Shown here piece after piece: positions 35,616-46,934 of a DNA stretch of 64,000 nucleotides. The number at the start of each line of letters is the position of its first letter. Position 1 is the stretch's first letter. Position numbers and translations under genes: made by a program. The stretch is from assembly GCA_015501585.1 (NCBI GenBank), contig JADNRY010000094.1, positions 1-64,000 of the forward strand, given 5' to 3'. Origin of the DNA: Rhodocollybia butyracea (lineage: Eukaryota > Basidiomycota > Agaricomycetes > Agaricales > Omphalotaceae). Under the pieces are notes generated by a model. It was not told the origin of the DNA. It did not search any database and saw nothing but the letters and a program-made list of their open reading frames with translations.

Positions 35616-38600
35616 ATGACTGAACCTTCACTCAGAAGAGATTTCGGGTAAGATTTTGAGATCACACTCATTGGTCGAGTGCTAATTGTTGTAATCAGAG
35701 AGCGGCAAAGCAACCTTCAGGCTGGCGCAGATACACCGGGCAGGTAAGCATACATGTCTTGTCTCTTTCCGTAAATCCAGCTTGCAACTTCCAATAACAG
35801 GGTTGTTGGCGCTTCGTTTGATGGTGCTTCCAACTTTTCTATGGTAAACCCGCAATTTCAAGCAGCAACCAACATCCAGAATAACTATCTTACATGGAGT
35901 GGGTGCTCTTTGACAGCTCTTATCAATGTCTTTGAGTAACACTTTGTATTGAAGATACCAACGATGTATCGGATATTCGGAAATGGTTAAAAGCACCTGA
36001 TCCCTCGACAAATTTTGTAGCAGCATGTAAACTGAGAACACTTGGAACTGGAGATTGGATATTCTCTGATCCTCAGTTTGTTAAATGGAGACAGGCCAAA
36101 TCTGGAGTTTTATGGATCCAGGGCAAAGGTATGACTCTTTTGTACAATGATTTTGAATCTAATTATAGTGCATCTAGTGGGCTCAGGAAAAACACTCCTT
36201 TCGTATGCATACAACATTGGCATGATGTTATTTTTTGGATCTCTCATGTGATTCTTTAGGACAGCTATCATTGATCAACTAAGGGGCAATCCAGCATTAC
36301 TGTGCTGCTACTACTATTTTGACAACCGTGATAACTCACAGACAAAGACCAATGCTCAGGGCCTCCTTCAGTCCCTTTTGGTCCAAACGGCTACTAGGCA
36401 AGGAAAAGTTCATCCTGCCTTACATGAGCTATACAAAAGCTCCAACCAGGGACTTATGGAGCCTACTATAGGAGAACTAAGTGCCACTCTAGAACTGGTC
36501 TCTAAAGACTTGAACCCAGTATATCTGGTGCTGGATGCCATGGATGAATGCAGTGAGGCAATTGATGTTCTTAAACATCTTGCCCAACTTAAGAAGCATA
36601 CCTGCATAGCTGTAACCAGTCGATATTTGGCTGAGAGAGAATATGATGTGTCCTGGTCTATCCACCTTGACGATACAAGATATTTCCGTCAGGATGTTGA
36701 CAAATACCTGAAGGACAAATTCAGCCATCGAAAACTGGGGCCAAAACTGTTAACTGAAATAGTCAATCAGTTAAGTCAAGATGCCCAGGGACAGTGAGTA
36801 CTCCAAAATATTGAATAGCCTTGTAATAATCAACTTGATGTTTTAAAGGTTCCGTTGGGTTGACTGCCAGGTCACTGTGCTGCAGCGGTGCAAGACACCC
36901 AAGGCCATGCGGGAGGCACTGAACAGGTTACCCAAGACCCTAGCAGAAACATACACTCTGGCCATTGAAAGAATGAGAGAAGGGGAACATGTACTTGATG
37001 CAGGCAAACTTCTTATGTGGTTGGCTTATGCATTTGAACCACTCTCAATTGCACAGGTCACAGATATTCTTGCTATAGACCTAGAGGATCATATATTTGA
37101 TCCTGAAATGCGGTCATTGGAACTCGAGAATGGAACTTATGAGATATTGGATTCCACCTTGATAACTGTGGATGTGGAGAAAGTTGTAAAACTTGCACAC
37201 AATTCAGTGAAAGAGTTTCTCACTGAAACACATGCTGAAGTGCATATAAGCAAAGGGTTTAAAATCAATGAGCATTTAGCACATTCCACAATATGTCAAA
37301 CATGCCTTATATATCTGCTGCAGTTTAACAAAGAGGGGATGTTGCCCAAGGAAGAATATATGTTTAAAAAGTTATATCCTTTGGGATTATATGCTGCACA
37401 GCATTGGCCAAAACATATGGAAAGGCTAGTTGATGAACGCCCTGAACACAAGCACACCAAGGACCTTGCCATATCACTGTTGAAAGACAATAGTCAACTC
37501 CCTTATGTGAATTGGATTAGAATTCATGTTCCAGATCAAAGTTTTTGGATGAAAACCTATGAACCAATTTTAAAGTCAAGTCAAATACAAAGCCAACTTT
37601 ATTACATGGCTAGTTTGAATATGCGAAGCATTGCTGAACATTTACTGGCAGAAAACCTTGCTGATGTAAATTGGCAAGGAGGGGAGCATGGCAATGCACT
37701 GCAGGTAGCTTGCTGGAGAGGACACAGGGATATCATCCAGTTTCTTCTGGAACACAAAGTAGATGTAAATGCCCAAGGGGCTGGACACTATGGGAATGCA
37801 CTCCAGGCGGCTGCCTGCAGCGGAAGAATGGATATCATCCAACTTCTTCTGGAGCACAAAGCAGATGTAAATGCCCAAGGGGGACACTATGGAAATGCAC
37901 TGCTGGCAGCTATCAATGAAGCAGAGGAGGATATTGTCCAGCTTCTTCTGGAGCACAAAGCAGATCTAAATGTTCAGGGGCCTGGAACATATGGGAATGC
38001 ACTCCAGGCAGCTGCGTGGAGGGGAAACAAGGATGTCATCCTGCTTCTTCTGGAGCACAAAGCAGATATAAATGCCCAGGTGGGACACTATGGGAATGTA
38101 CTTCAGGTAGCTTCCTGGAGGGGAAACAAAGATATTGTGCAACTACTTCTGGAACATAGAGCAGATGTAAATGCCCAAGGGGGGTACTATGGGAATGCAC
38201 TCCAATCAGCTTCCCAGAGTGGAAACAAGGATATTGTGGAGCTTCTTCTGGAGCACAACGCAGATGTAAATGCCCAAGGGGGAGAGTATGGGAATGCACT
38301 CCAGGGAGCTTCCTGGAAGGGAAACAAGAATATTGTCCAGCTTCTTCTTGAGCACAATGCAGATATACATGCCAAAGGGGGATACTATGGGAATGCACTC
38401 CAGGCAGCTTCCTGGAGGGCAAACAAGGATATTGTCCAGCTTCTTCTGGTGCACAAAGCAGATGTAAATGCCCAAGGGGGGTACTACGGGAATGCACTGG
38501 TGGCAGCTATCAGTCAAAGAGAGAAGGATATTGTCCATCTTCTTCTGGAGCATAAAGCAGATGTAAATGCACAAGGTGGACCCTATGGAAATGCACTACA

Positions 38601-39060
38601 GGCAGCTATCAGTCAAGGAGGGAGGTCTATTGTCCACCTTCTTCTGGAGCACAAAGCAGATGTAAATGCCACAGGGGGGCATGAAGAAAATGCACTGCTT
38701 GCAGCTATCAGTGCCAGAGACAAGGATATTGTCCAGCTTCTTCTGGAGTACAAAGCAGATGTAAATGCCACGGGGGGACGCTATGGAAATGCACTGCTGG
38801 CAGCTATCCATGAAAGAGACAAGGATATTGTCCAGCTTCTTCTGGAGTACAAAGTAGATCTAAATCCCAAAGAGGGACACCATCGAAATGCACTGCTGGC
38901 GGCGATCAATTACGCAGGGGAGGACATTGTCCAGCTTCTTCTGCCACACAAACTAGATGCAAATGTCCAAAGGGGAGAGCATAGGAATCCAAGCAGCTTC
39001 CTAGGGGAGGAGCAGGGACATTTTCCAGATTCTTCTGCCACACAAACAAGACATAGATAG
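35616..39060 (+). CDS. NACHT-ankyrin NLR-like protein 2 (open throughout)
   Basis: Exons 35616-35647, 35699-35743, 35801-35898, 35955-36128, 36178-36202, 36260-36793 and 36849-39060 join in phase to 1039 residues, with the same exon structure as the copy 9.9 kb upstream. Walker A GKVGSGKTLL spans the intron after residue about 116, and Walker B is YLVLDAMDEC. Ankyrin repeats begin at about residue 573 and number about 14. The last unit is out of frame (NPSSFLGEEQG), and ankyrin-like sequence continues past the stop to about 39130, so the C terminus has been cut by an indel. By family analogy it is a STAND sensor of fungal innate recognition, and the ligand-binding surface would be the repeat array. 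Confidence 0.85.
37660..39010 (+). repeat. 99-bp tandem repeats encoding ankyrin units (second gene)
   Basis: About 14 units of 99 bp (a few of 102 bp). Most carry GCAGATGTAAATGCCCAAGG. They are strongly alike within the gene and to those at 27727-29324. Confidence 0.85.
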
Positions 39061-39309
39061 GAGTAATGAATTTAATCCAGGCAGTTTCCTGGAGGGGACA
39101 CAGCATAATTGACGCCAATGCAGAGGTGAATGCCATAATATTGTCAAGCCTCAGAAGCACATTATCTTCTTAAGTTCTTATTTCTGTTCCTTTTACTCTG
39201 TGACCTGTCTTCTAATCTATCTCCTTCCTTGGAAAGTATGATCAGCATCTTAATGCTTGTGTTACTGTCTCTGATCTGTCTTTGCGCTGGACATTGATAA
39301 TACTCTGAT
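39061..39309. other. downstream of NACHT-ankyrin 2, ankyrin relic then intergenic
   Basis: Decayed ankyrin codons run to about 39130. The remainder to the MITE is T-rich and has no gene. Confidence 0.4.
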
Positions 39310-39318
39310 ATTTGAATT

Positions 39319-39661
39319 TAGTCTCCTATAAGCAGACAGAACACGACGATCAATGAACTGATGTGTGTAACGTCTGCGACTTAGGTCGGCCCGATTAGCC
39401 TGGCCAATTAAGCGCCCATTTTCCCAGGCATTTAGCTTAGGTAATTTAGCTTGTAGTGCAAAAATTTCACAGTTTTTTTCATCTGTCCGTACATCAGACA
39501 CATTAGCCTAGTGTACAATACTACTAACACGCATACAAAGCAGTTTGAACACAAAACCCAAGTAAGAATTCACCGCAAAGCAATTGCCGAAGACGTTGCC
39601 GCCTTAGATTATGTAATCTAAATCGGACAGGCTAAGCCGCCGATATCAAATAGGTAGACTA
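39319..39661. mobile_element. MITE copy 2, 343 bp, with 9-bp target duplication
   Basis: The ends TAGTCTCC and GTAGACTA are identical to copy 1, and the internal sequence is clearly homologous. It is flanked by ATTTGAATT at 39310-39318 and 39662-39670. The two copies have moved independently, since the duplications differ. Confidence 0.85.
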
Positions 39662-39670
39662 ATTTGAATT

Positions 39671-39830
39671 AGGGATGTCCACGAGTCCGGGTCTCACCCA
39701 GGTACTCGCAGGTAGGACTCGTGAGAAAACTTGCAAGTATAGGTACTTGCGGATCCAAGTATCAGTTTGGAATAATTTTGATTACTTGCAAGTACTTACA
39801 GGTAGTTACAAGTAGGCAAAAATTAAGAGG
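39671..39830. repeat. dispersed GATGTCCACGAGTCC repeat, partial
   Basis: Begins AGGGATGTCCACGAGTCC directly after the MITE duplication. Related sequence starts at 58888 and 63163. Inner part rich in ACTTGCAAGTA and CAGGTA motifs. Probably a fragment of the TA-flanked MITE family described at 58888-59220. Confidence 0.5.
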
Positions 39831-40887
39831 CTGGTGAGATCTGGATCTTGGATACAATTCCCACGGAGGGAGGGTCTCCCTATTTTAGGAAGGAGTGCAC
39901 GTGAGGTTTATCGGCAGCTCAACGGCATTACCGCAGATTATCCGCCATCGATAAATATTGACATGGTTTGCGCTCTTTTGCTTTGCTCTCGGTCCATAAA
40001 TACAAACAAGTTTTAAATGTCTGTAATGAGCTCACAGCTTGAAGGAGCAGAACCATTTATATATGCACCACAAGTGATGGGAAGAATCTCCATATTTCTC
40101 ATCGCTCATATGTTCCCCATCTCAGACAACCTCAATCTCTGGCCGAGCGGATGCTACTCAGTGAACATTGTCTACCGAGTAGCACAGGTTTGGAACTCAA
40201 CGACAAAAGATCATTTGCTGCCAAGAGCATCTCCTCGACAGTTTCTATTTGACATGCTAGCTAAAGAAACTTCTGACCCTGATATGAGAGCAGTAGTTCA
40301 GCCTCAGCGTTGCTGGGTGTTAGTACCAGAGTGATCAAGGGAAAAAGTACTTTGATCACCATATTGATTGTGTTTGGATCCAAGAGTGCATGAGCTGAGA
40401 TGCATACAAGGGGCGGTAGTGTGGATGCTGTAGTATAATGAGTTTTAAGGGTATGAATCCTTGTATGAATCGCTGTTTGAGCCAGTTTTTCATTGAATAG
40501 CATCCCGGTTCTCATAGCTTTTATATCAATGTTCTTGAGAACGGAGGATAACTGTACCAGTTAGCTTATATATGAGACAATTACCTGTTGACTCGGGGGA
40601 CTCTGGAGAAAAGCAAAAACATGTTGTACTTTGTATACTGTGCTGTCAGGGTTTGAGTGGTTAGAGATATTAACACGTACTGGATAGTGGATAGCCCACT
40701 TGATGACCTGCGCCGTCACTAGAGTCTGAGCCAAGATAGCTGGCAGATTAGCTAGTAATTTTTCCATAAAAGAAGGCGATAGCACTAGTAAAGCTTCAAG
40801 GGTGATTGATTATGGATGATTGGTTTTTCAGAAAAATAACAAAGAAACTTACCTACTTGAACAGGGCACTTAAAATCCATCTCTACA
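39831..40887. other. intergenic, no supported gene
   Basis: Open frames at 40017-40334 (plus) and 40261-40515 (minus) overlap and have no recognisable domain. I do not support either as a gene. Confidence 0.3.
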
Positions 40888-42136
40888 TGGCCACCTTGGA
40901 TTACTCGTCTCCCAGCTTGAGCTCTAGCTCTAGCTCTCTGTCATCTCCATCTCATAATGATATTACTGAAGTCAATTTACCGCTAGCCTCAAAGCAAAGA
41001 AGACAAAAAAGTTGTTCAAATCTTAGCAGTACACCTCAGATCTGCCTAACTGCCACGGATGGGAGGCGCAACCAGAGGATGACCCTACATCAGACATGGA
41101 CCATGGTCAAGATTTTTCACTGGAAGAAAAAAGGTCATGATTGTAAATGTTGGAGACGATGGACTCGGAGACCAATGGGACTGGGATACATTCGGAAAAT
41201 ACGATCTTGAATTATGGGTCACTCGACCCTAGCGGCACTCGAGTCTGATGCCGGATCTATCTTGGATGGTAGTAGATGGCGCTAACGAAATGGGCAGCAA
41301 TTTTGGCGCCTTCGATGCCTCTTTGGACCATTTCTCTTCCAATCCTTTGGTTCCTGCGTCAGTATCTTTTATAGTTTCCTGCATTCATTCACTCTTATAC
41401 TGAGCAATAGTTTTCTTCTGGGTAAAACCAAACCTCACTATTGATTAATGATTTTCCAGAGCCTCTTTCAAGTAAAAAGAACACCAAAGTTGCTACATTA
41501 AACCAAAAGCGCCAAAGCTACGATATGTGGAATCTCGGATCAGGTTCAGGTTCATTGTCCGACACCACGGAGGTTGATGGAGTTGAGGTCGGTCGAATGA
41601 TAATGTGCAACTTGGATGATGCCACTGCCGCTGGAAGCCATGAGATGAGAGATGGGATGAAAGGATTGAGGTGTTTACTTGCAAAGGAGAAGTCTGGAGA
41701 GTTTTACATCGGTTCGTGCGTTCTTAATAATAGTTTACTATGCACAGAAATTTCGAACACAATTTTTACGCAGCTCCCAGACACACATCATCTCGCCCAA
41801 CCTCCGAATCCGCCGCCTGTTGCCAATTTACAGGAAACCGTATAGCGCAGAATCCACCACACTTCTCGTATCGCTTTCAAACATTGATCTGTGGCATTTG
41901 GGTCAACTGCTAACACGGTTGAAGTTAACGATGTCGATCGGGTGTATGTGGATCCTCCACCATCTTCAGTTCCTGCGCCTTCTTCGCCCCGGGAAAACCA
42001 GGAAACCGTCAGGGCCAAGAAATTGGAGAAGGAGACGAAGAAACGGAAGGACGAGGAAGAGAGGATGAGACATGAAGAAATAGTACACTACATGTTGTGC
42101 CAACAACTCTTTACGAACAAGAAACTCACTGTGTAG
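40888..42136 (+). pseudogene. broken hypothetical gene, not recognised
   Basis: A serine-rich start (MATLDYSSPSLSS) at 40888 leads into acidic segments that read sensibly only after changes of frame (for example EDDPTSDMDHGQDF near 41080 and VGDDGLGDQWDWDTF near 41150). The frame at 41891-42136 ends in a charged, probably helical segment (KKLEKETKKRKDEEERMRHE). No family is recognised. Frameshifts suggest decay. Introns could explain part of the breaks. Confidence 0.35.
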
Positions 42137-42144
42137 GCTGCTTT

Positions 42145-42274
42145 CTATGGAAAGCAAGAAGGGCCTGCCACGTCGGATCATCATTTTTGACGTAGCCGAA
42201 CTGATGGTGCCAAATCGGGACATGGACCTCGGGCACTCATTGTAATTATGTAAATCTAATCCTATTTATTTATC
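42145..42274. repeat. left arm of a 130-bp inverted repeat
   Basis: Begins CTATGGAAAGCAAGAAGG. The reverse complement lies at 44212-44341 with only scattered differences and the same length. Confidence 0.85.
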
Positions 42275-44211
42275 GCCGCCGTTTACAAATATCTTCTCGT
42301 TACTCTCTTTGTTGAATGCCCTAAGTTAAGAATACAAGGCTAAAATACAAGGCTAAGTGCCCTGTGTATGCTGGAACAGATAGAACGTGTCGCGTCCACC
42401 TGTCCATCACTGGAGCCAGGCCACGTGATGGAAAGTACACTAGATTAGCCTGTACATAGCATAGTAGCTTAACCTAATACTACCAGCTTTACCGCTAGCC
42501 AGCGAGCCTTGGGCATACTGGCAGTGGACCCCTTCCTCTCTAATACTTACCCATGACTATTCAATACCGTCGGAAACAATAATCAAAGCACTACCCATAT
42601 ACTTAGTACTGTTTCCGAGTCTTCCAATTAGTACTCTCAGCAGAGCTACATGATACAAAATGCAAGGCCAGCTTCAAAAAAAATCACAGCCTGATGAACC
42701 GGATCCTGAAATGTGATGAGTTTAACTAATATGCCCACTAAATCTGAAGTCATAATTGCCTGCAGGTCCAGTAATAGAAACTTGTGCTCAAAGTTAATTG
42801 TAGTCCAGCCATGATCCTTGCCATGATCTCCAGTACTTGTGTCACTATTTTAAACTAAACTGAAAAATCTGTGCAGATCTCAGTTCTCTTCTAGCTCTCA
42901 AACAAACATCTCCATATTCCGTAGTCATTCTTCTCCCTTGTGAAACTAGTTAACTCGCTATCCCCGACTCCAGTGACACATCGAGTGAAACAACTGCCAG
43001 GGTGCAAAGCCAAATCTACTCTATATTAAGTACAATGACTCGGTAAAGTAATTTAGCGAATGATAAAGGAAAAATACTTATTTAGTACCGACGGAATACG
43101 GATAGAGAAAGGGAGAAACATTGCCCATGCGTGAATGTGATCGCGGGAGCCAAACTCCCCTGACACAGACCATACAGATAGTCGACATCCCTGTAGGCTG
43201 TCATGAGCACAGTACCTTTTATCAGCCAGTCAGTGACAGAACAGCTGGTAAATACTTTGCTGTGGTCATGGCAAGTGTGATTTGCCAGACTACATATACA
43301 GTTGTGCATGTAGTTGGCATGTAGCATGACTTGTAAGTAAGTACTATGGATTTACAGACTTACTAAATAGGTAAGTAATAGTTACTTATTTCGATAAATC
43401 ATTTATTCATTTTAAACTTCTTACTTGTATTTAAAGGACTAATTACTTAAAATGAGTCCTTGGACTCTTTCATCACCTTCTAATAAGCCTTATCATCTCT
43501 CTAGTACTTGCGCACTTGTTGGTACTTGTAATCCCATAAGATCTCACTAGAAGACCTATTCTCACTTAGAATACTTCGGGCCTTGCTTTGAAACTTTCCC
43601 ACCTTGAATAGATTGGACTTGGTTCAAGTGTATACATGAGCTGGCTCAAACTAGTGGATGCTGACCTTCCCTCGAAAATTGAAGGTCAGAGTGGCTAGTC
43701 TAGACTAGCCCTCCTACACGGGAGGAGGGGCCGCCCACTTTCCCAGTCCAGCACCTCTACTACCTCCGAGTCGGTCCTCACCAGTGTCCCAACGGTGTCA
43801 CATTGGGTCTCACTTATACACTTGCCGCTGTGCAGTGATATCACCCCCCTGGTCTTCAACCATCCCCGGCAAAAATGCTGGGTCTTCACGGCGGCCCCGT
43901 CTTGGGCCCATCACTTCACTATTTGAAACTCTTCAGTTTCTGTTAACCAATAGTTAGCTTACTTATCACACATTTACCAACACGAGTTGTTGTACAGTTG
44001 TGTACACTGAAGTTAGATTACTTTTCAAGTTCACAGCTGTTTCCAAAACTTCCTGGCAGAGCATCGACATAGCAAGCTGTACTTGGATGAACTATAACAG
44101 TCTAACAGATACCCGATGAATGTGAGGCCATAGCATTAGTTATTTAGCATTAACAGTGATAGACTAGCTTAAGGAATTATTGACTTCTTAATTGACGACA
44201 AGAACAGTGCT
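42275..44211. other. region between inverted repeat arms, no supported gene
   Basis: No domain-bearing frame. Three adjacent potential hairpins lie at 43662-43727. A tract at 43326-43440 is rich in TAAGTA and TTACTT. Confidence 0.4.
43662..43727. other. three adjacent potential hairpins
   Basis: TGACCTTC pairs with GAAGGTCA across an 11-bp loop (43662-43688). GGCTAGTCTAGACTAGCC (43693-43710) is a perfect 18-bp palindrome. CCTCC pairs with GGAGG just after it. No tRNA cloverleaf or promoter boxes were found. Confidence 0.5.
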
Positions 44212-44341
44212 GATAAATAAATAGCAGTAGATTTACATAATTATTCCAGGTGCCCGAGGTCCGTGTCCCGATTTGGCACCATCAGTTTGGCTACGTCAAA
44301 AACCATGATCCGATGTGGCAGGCCCTTCTTGCTTTCCATAG
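44212..44341. repeat. right arm of the 130-bp inverted repeat
   Basis: Reverse complement of 42145-42274. Its outer edge abuts the SMC2 fragment D, which starts within about 50 bp. Confidence 0.85.
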
Positions 44342-44387
44342 CTTTCACCTCGAATGAATGCTATAATACTCACGTTCATTAAAATAG

Positions 44388-44810
44388 AGACTTTAATTGA
44401 ATTTTTGGAGAGCTCCTTCCCGGAAATTTTGCTGAGCTAGATCCCCCAGAAAGCCGCAATCTCATGGATGTTGAGTGGGAACGGTAAACAAGCACCCTCT
44501 TTCATTTCCCGCTACCAATTCTCAGTGCACAATTCTCGCCTCAGGTCTCTCATCGCACCATCATTGATCATGGCCCTCCAATTCAAACCCGCTCAAATGT
44601 AAGTATATCCTCGATGAGATTGACACAGTGTTGGATTTTCTGCACACACAATGCATCTGTCATATCATCCGCACGAGGTTCTCGAAAGCCCAATTTATTG
44701 TCATGTCAATGTCGTTGAAAGGCGGCTTGTTTTACAAGGCAAATATTATGCTCTTCCAAACCGAATTTGAAGACGGGATGTCTATAGTGGAGCAGACAGC
44801 TAATCGATAA
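44388..44810 (+). pseudogene. SMC2 3' fragment, copy D (best preserved C terminus)
   Basis: Readable parts include ILDEID (Walker B) at about 44607-44624, then HTQCICHIIRTRF, SKAQFIVMSMSLKGGLF and FEDGMSIVEQTANR to a stop at 44808-44810. These match the ATPase head end of SMC2. Upstream, the ABC signature is reduced to LSGNG, and frames change. There is no N-terminal part here. Confidence 0.8.
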
Positions 44811-45386
44811 TCGGTCGAGCTCTACGTTGTATCATACCGAGAACCAGGAAGAGGGAGAGGCGGCGGTGGAGAGGAGGACGCGGGGATGATGCATTGACGA
44901 GTGGCGTATAGATCTTCCTCCTTACTCTTATCTTAGTACATCCAAGTTGGTTGTCCACTGTATGTGTACATGTACATTCTTCTTGTATACGCTAAGTACT
45001 TCCTAATGACTGTCAACGACTCAGGCACTGGCACTTGACTTGAAACTAGCTAAGCATCTTCCATATTTTCGGCGATTTTGAACAGCTACATATTCACGTA
45101 AATCGGGCCGTGGGCCGCATTATCCCTTTGACTCTTTCGGTCAACTTTCTGTCATGTTTCTGCAACCCGCGACGTGGTGAGAGACTGCTGGTTCCGGAGA
45201 ATGGTGATTATTTGCCAGTAAGCATTCCGATTGCAGACTAAGTTTGTCAAAGTTACTAAATATGGATGGTAAACTAGTTCGAGGATCCTGCCTCTCGATT
45301 CTATCCCAGGATAGAATGACGCCACTTATAGGCTGTTGAACGTCGACTGTGACTCGTTGGCTCGGTAGAGAGTGGGCAAGGGCAGG
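44811..45386. other. spacer between SMC2 fragments D and C
   Basis: Positions about 45100-45270 (GGGCCGTGGGCC, then TATTTGCCAGTAAG, then AAGTTACTAAATATGGAT) match the upstream part of the F-box gene at about 31900-32090, so block C carries the F-box 5' flank but not the F-box gene. Confidence 0.5.
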
Positions 45387-46500
45387 ATGTGAATCAAGGA
45401 ACTCGTTATTGAAGCTTGAAGGTAGAGAACACGATAGTGTTTTGAATAACACTTTTTTAGCTTATTACTTGTGCAGGTTTCAAGTCTTATCCAGGTAGAA
45501 CACCTATTACAGGCTGGGACCCTTTTTTTTTTAACACCATTACCGGTCTCACTGGAACGGGAAAATCCAATATCTCCTTTGTGCTTGGTTTGACAAATGT
45601 CCCGTAACTGTCTTCGCTTTTTCTAGTTCTCAGATAGCTGACACCTGCATTGGTTCAGCAAACCAAGCAGAAGAAACGAGGACAGGCTGGAATTGCACCA
45701 TTGTTTTCAGCAACTCGGACAGAGAGAGAGGAGTCCCATCGCCTATGAGAATCAGAAGCACATTACAGTTACAAGACAGGTGCGTGAACTGTTAGTTCAT
45801 TCACCTACTTTCCGCTAATCTGTTCCAGTTTGCCTTTCTGTCCAACATCTCTTTCAGTCGATTCATTCAAAAATCAACAACCCCAGTTTCGTTATCATGC
45901 AAGGTCGAATTACCAAGGTACTACTACTCAGCGCTCAGCATTCATTAATCATTCAATGTTTGAGTTTGATCCCCAGGTTCTCAGCATACAACATCATGAA
46001 ATTCCCGGGATGGTCAAAGAGCAGCTGGTATTTGGATATTCAATATTCAAGGCGGACGCGTAAAGCACGAACAACAACAAGACGGAAGGGTCTGCAAAGG
46101 AGAACGAGACGGAGAAAGTTCAGATGCTGAAAAGAGGGCCGTGATCCATGGACGACTTAGAGGTCAAGGTGTGGCTAGAGACAGACTCTCACTGAATCTG
46201 GTAGGGGACAACGGTAAGCAAGCGCACCCTTTCATTTGTCGCCACCGATGCTCAACTCTCGCCTCAGGTCTCTCATCGCGTTATACCCCTCCTCCAATTC
46301 AAACCCGCCCCGCTGTACATCCCCAATGAGATCGACGCGGCCTTGGACTTGTCGCATGCACATCGGTCATATCCACACGCAGTTTCGATCTACCATAGTG
46401 TCATTGACAGACGGCTTCTTTCCAATGCAAATGTGCTTTACCAAACGATTTTTCTACCCGGTCCCTGTGGTCCCGGTCAGCGGTAGCAAAATTAGCTTTA
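45387..46500 (+). pseudogene. SMC2 pseudogene, copy C
   Basis: After a damaged start at 45387 and the shared intron, [13 protein letters not shown] (about 45484-45525) leads to [13 protein letters not shown] (about 45540-45580), an almost complete Walker A. NNPSFVIMQGRITKV is readable near 45875-45920, close to the conserved SMC2 block. C-terminal relics lie at about 46140-46480, including RGQR before the conserved intron and YIPNEIDAALDL. The middle is deleted. Confidence 0.75.
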
Positions 46501-46609
46501 CCGACTCCTTGATGGCGCGGTGTGTGGTAGCTGACCGTAAAAGGAGAACTACAGCACCTCCGACTCGTAGCCCCTCAGGCTCGTTTCTCAGTGTCGACCG
46601 TAATCAATT

Positions 46610-46934
46610 ATGGCTAAGCTCTTCGGTTGGAACTCTGTTCCAGCTGCTGCTATATTCGCTACGCTTTATTCGCCTCTTGCTGCCTTCTTTGTGTCCAAAA
46701 TTATACGATACGTATTGTTGGTAATTGCCTTGTTTGCCTCAGTAAGTGTTTACACTTTTTCACTTTCAAAGGTCCTACGCCTATCTAGTTCGAAGTTTGG
46801 TTGACTGCTTTCATAATGCGCACCATCCGGCTGGTGTCGCAAGCGTTGGAGAGAACAAGGGTGTTCTTATCAGCGCGAAACTGCCCTTTTTGGTCGGTTT
46901 CTTTGGTCTGCTTTATCGGTCACACATCGCCTAA
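46610..46934 (+). pseudogene. 7TM-like gene remnant in block C
   Basis: The first exon begins MAKLFGWNSVPAAAIFATL and includes KIIRYVLLVIALFAS, followed by gtaagt at 46741. The second-exon relic includes GVASVGENKGVLIS and FLVGFFGLLY. A stop follows, and the third and fourth exons are missing. Confidence 0.65.

Noticed and set aside
43662..43727. tRNA or attachment-site reading of the hairpin cluster
   Set aside because: No acceptor stem, no T-loop TTCRA box and no A/B promoter boxes, so I kept it only as potential hairpins.
42275..44211. DNA transposon bounded by the 130-bp inverted repeat
   Set aside because: No transposase frame and no target duplication outside the arms, so only the inverted repeat itself is reported.
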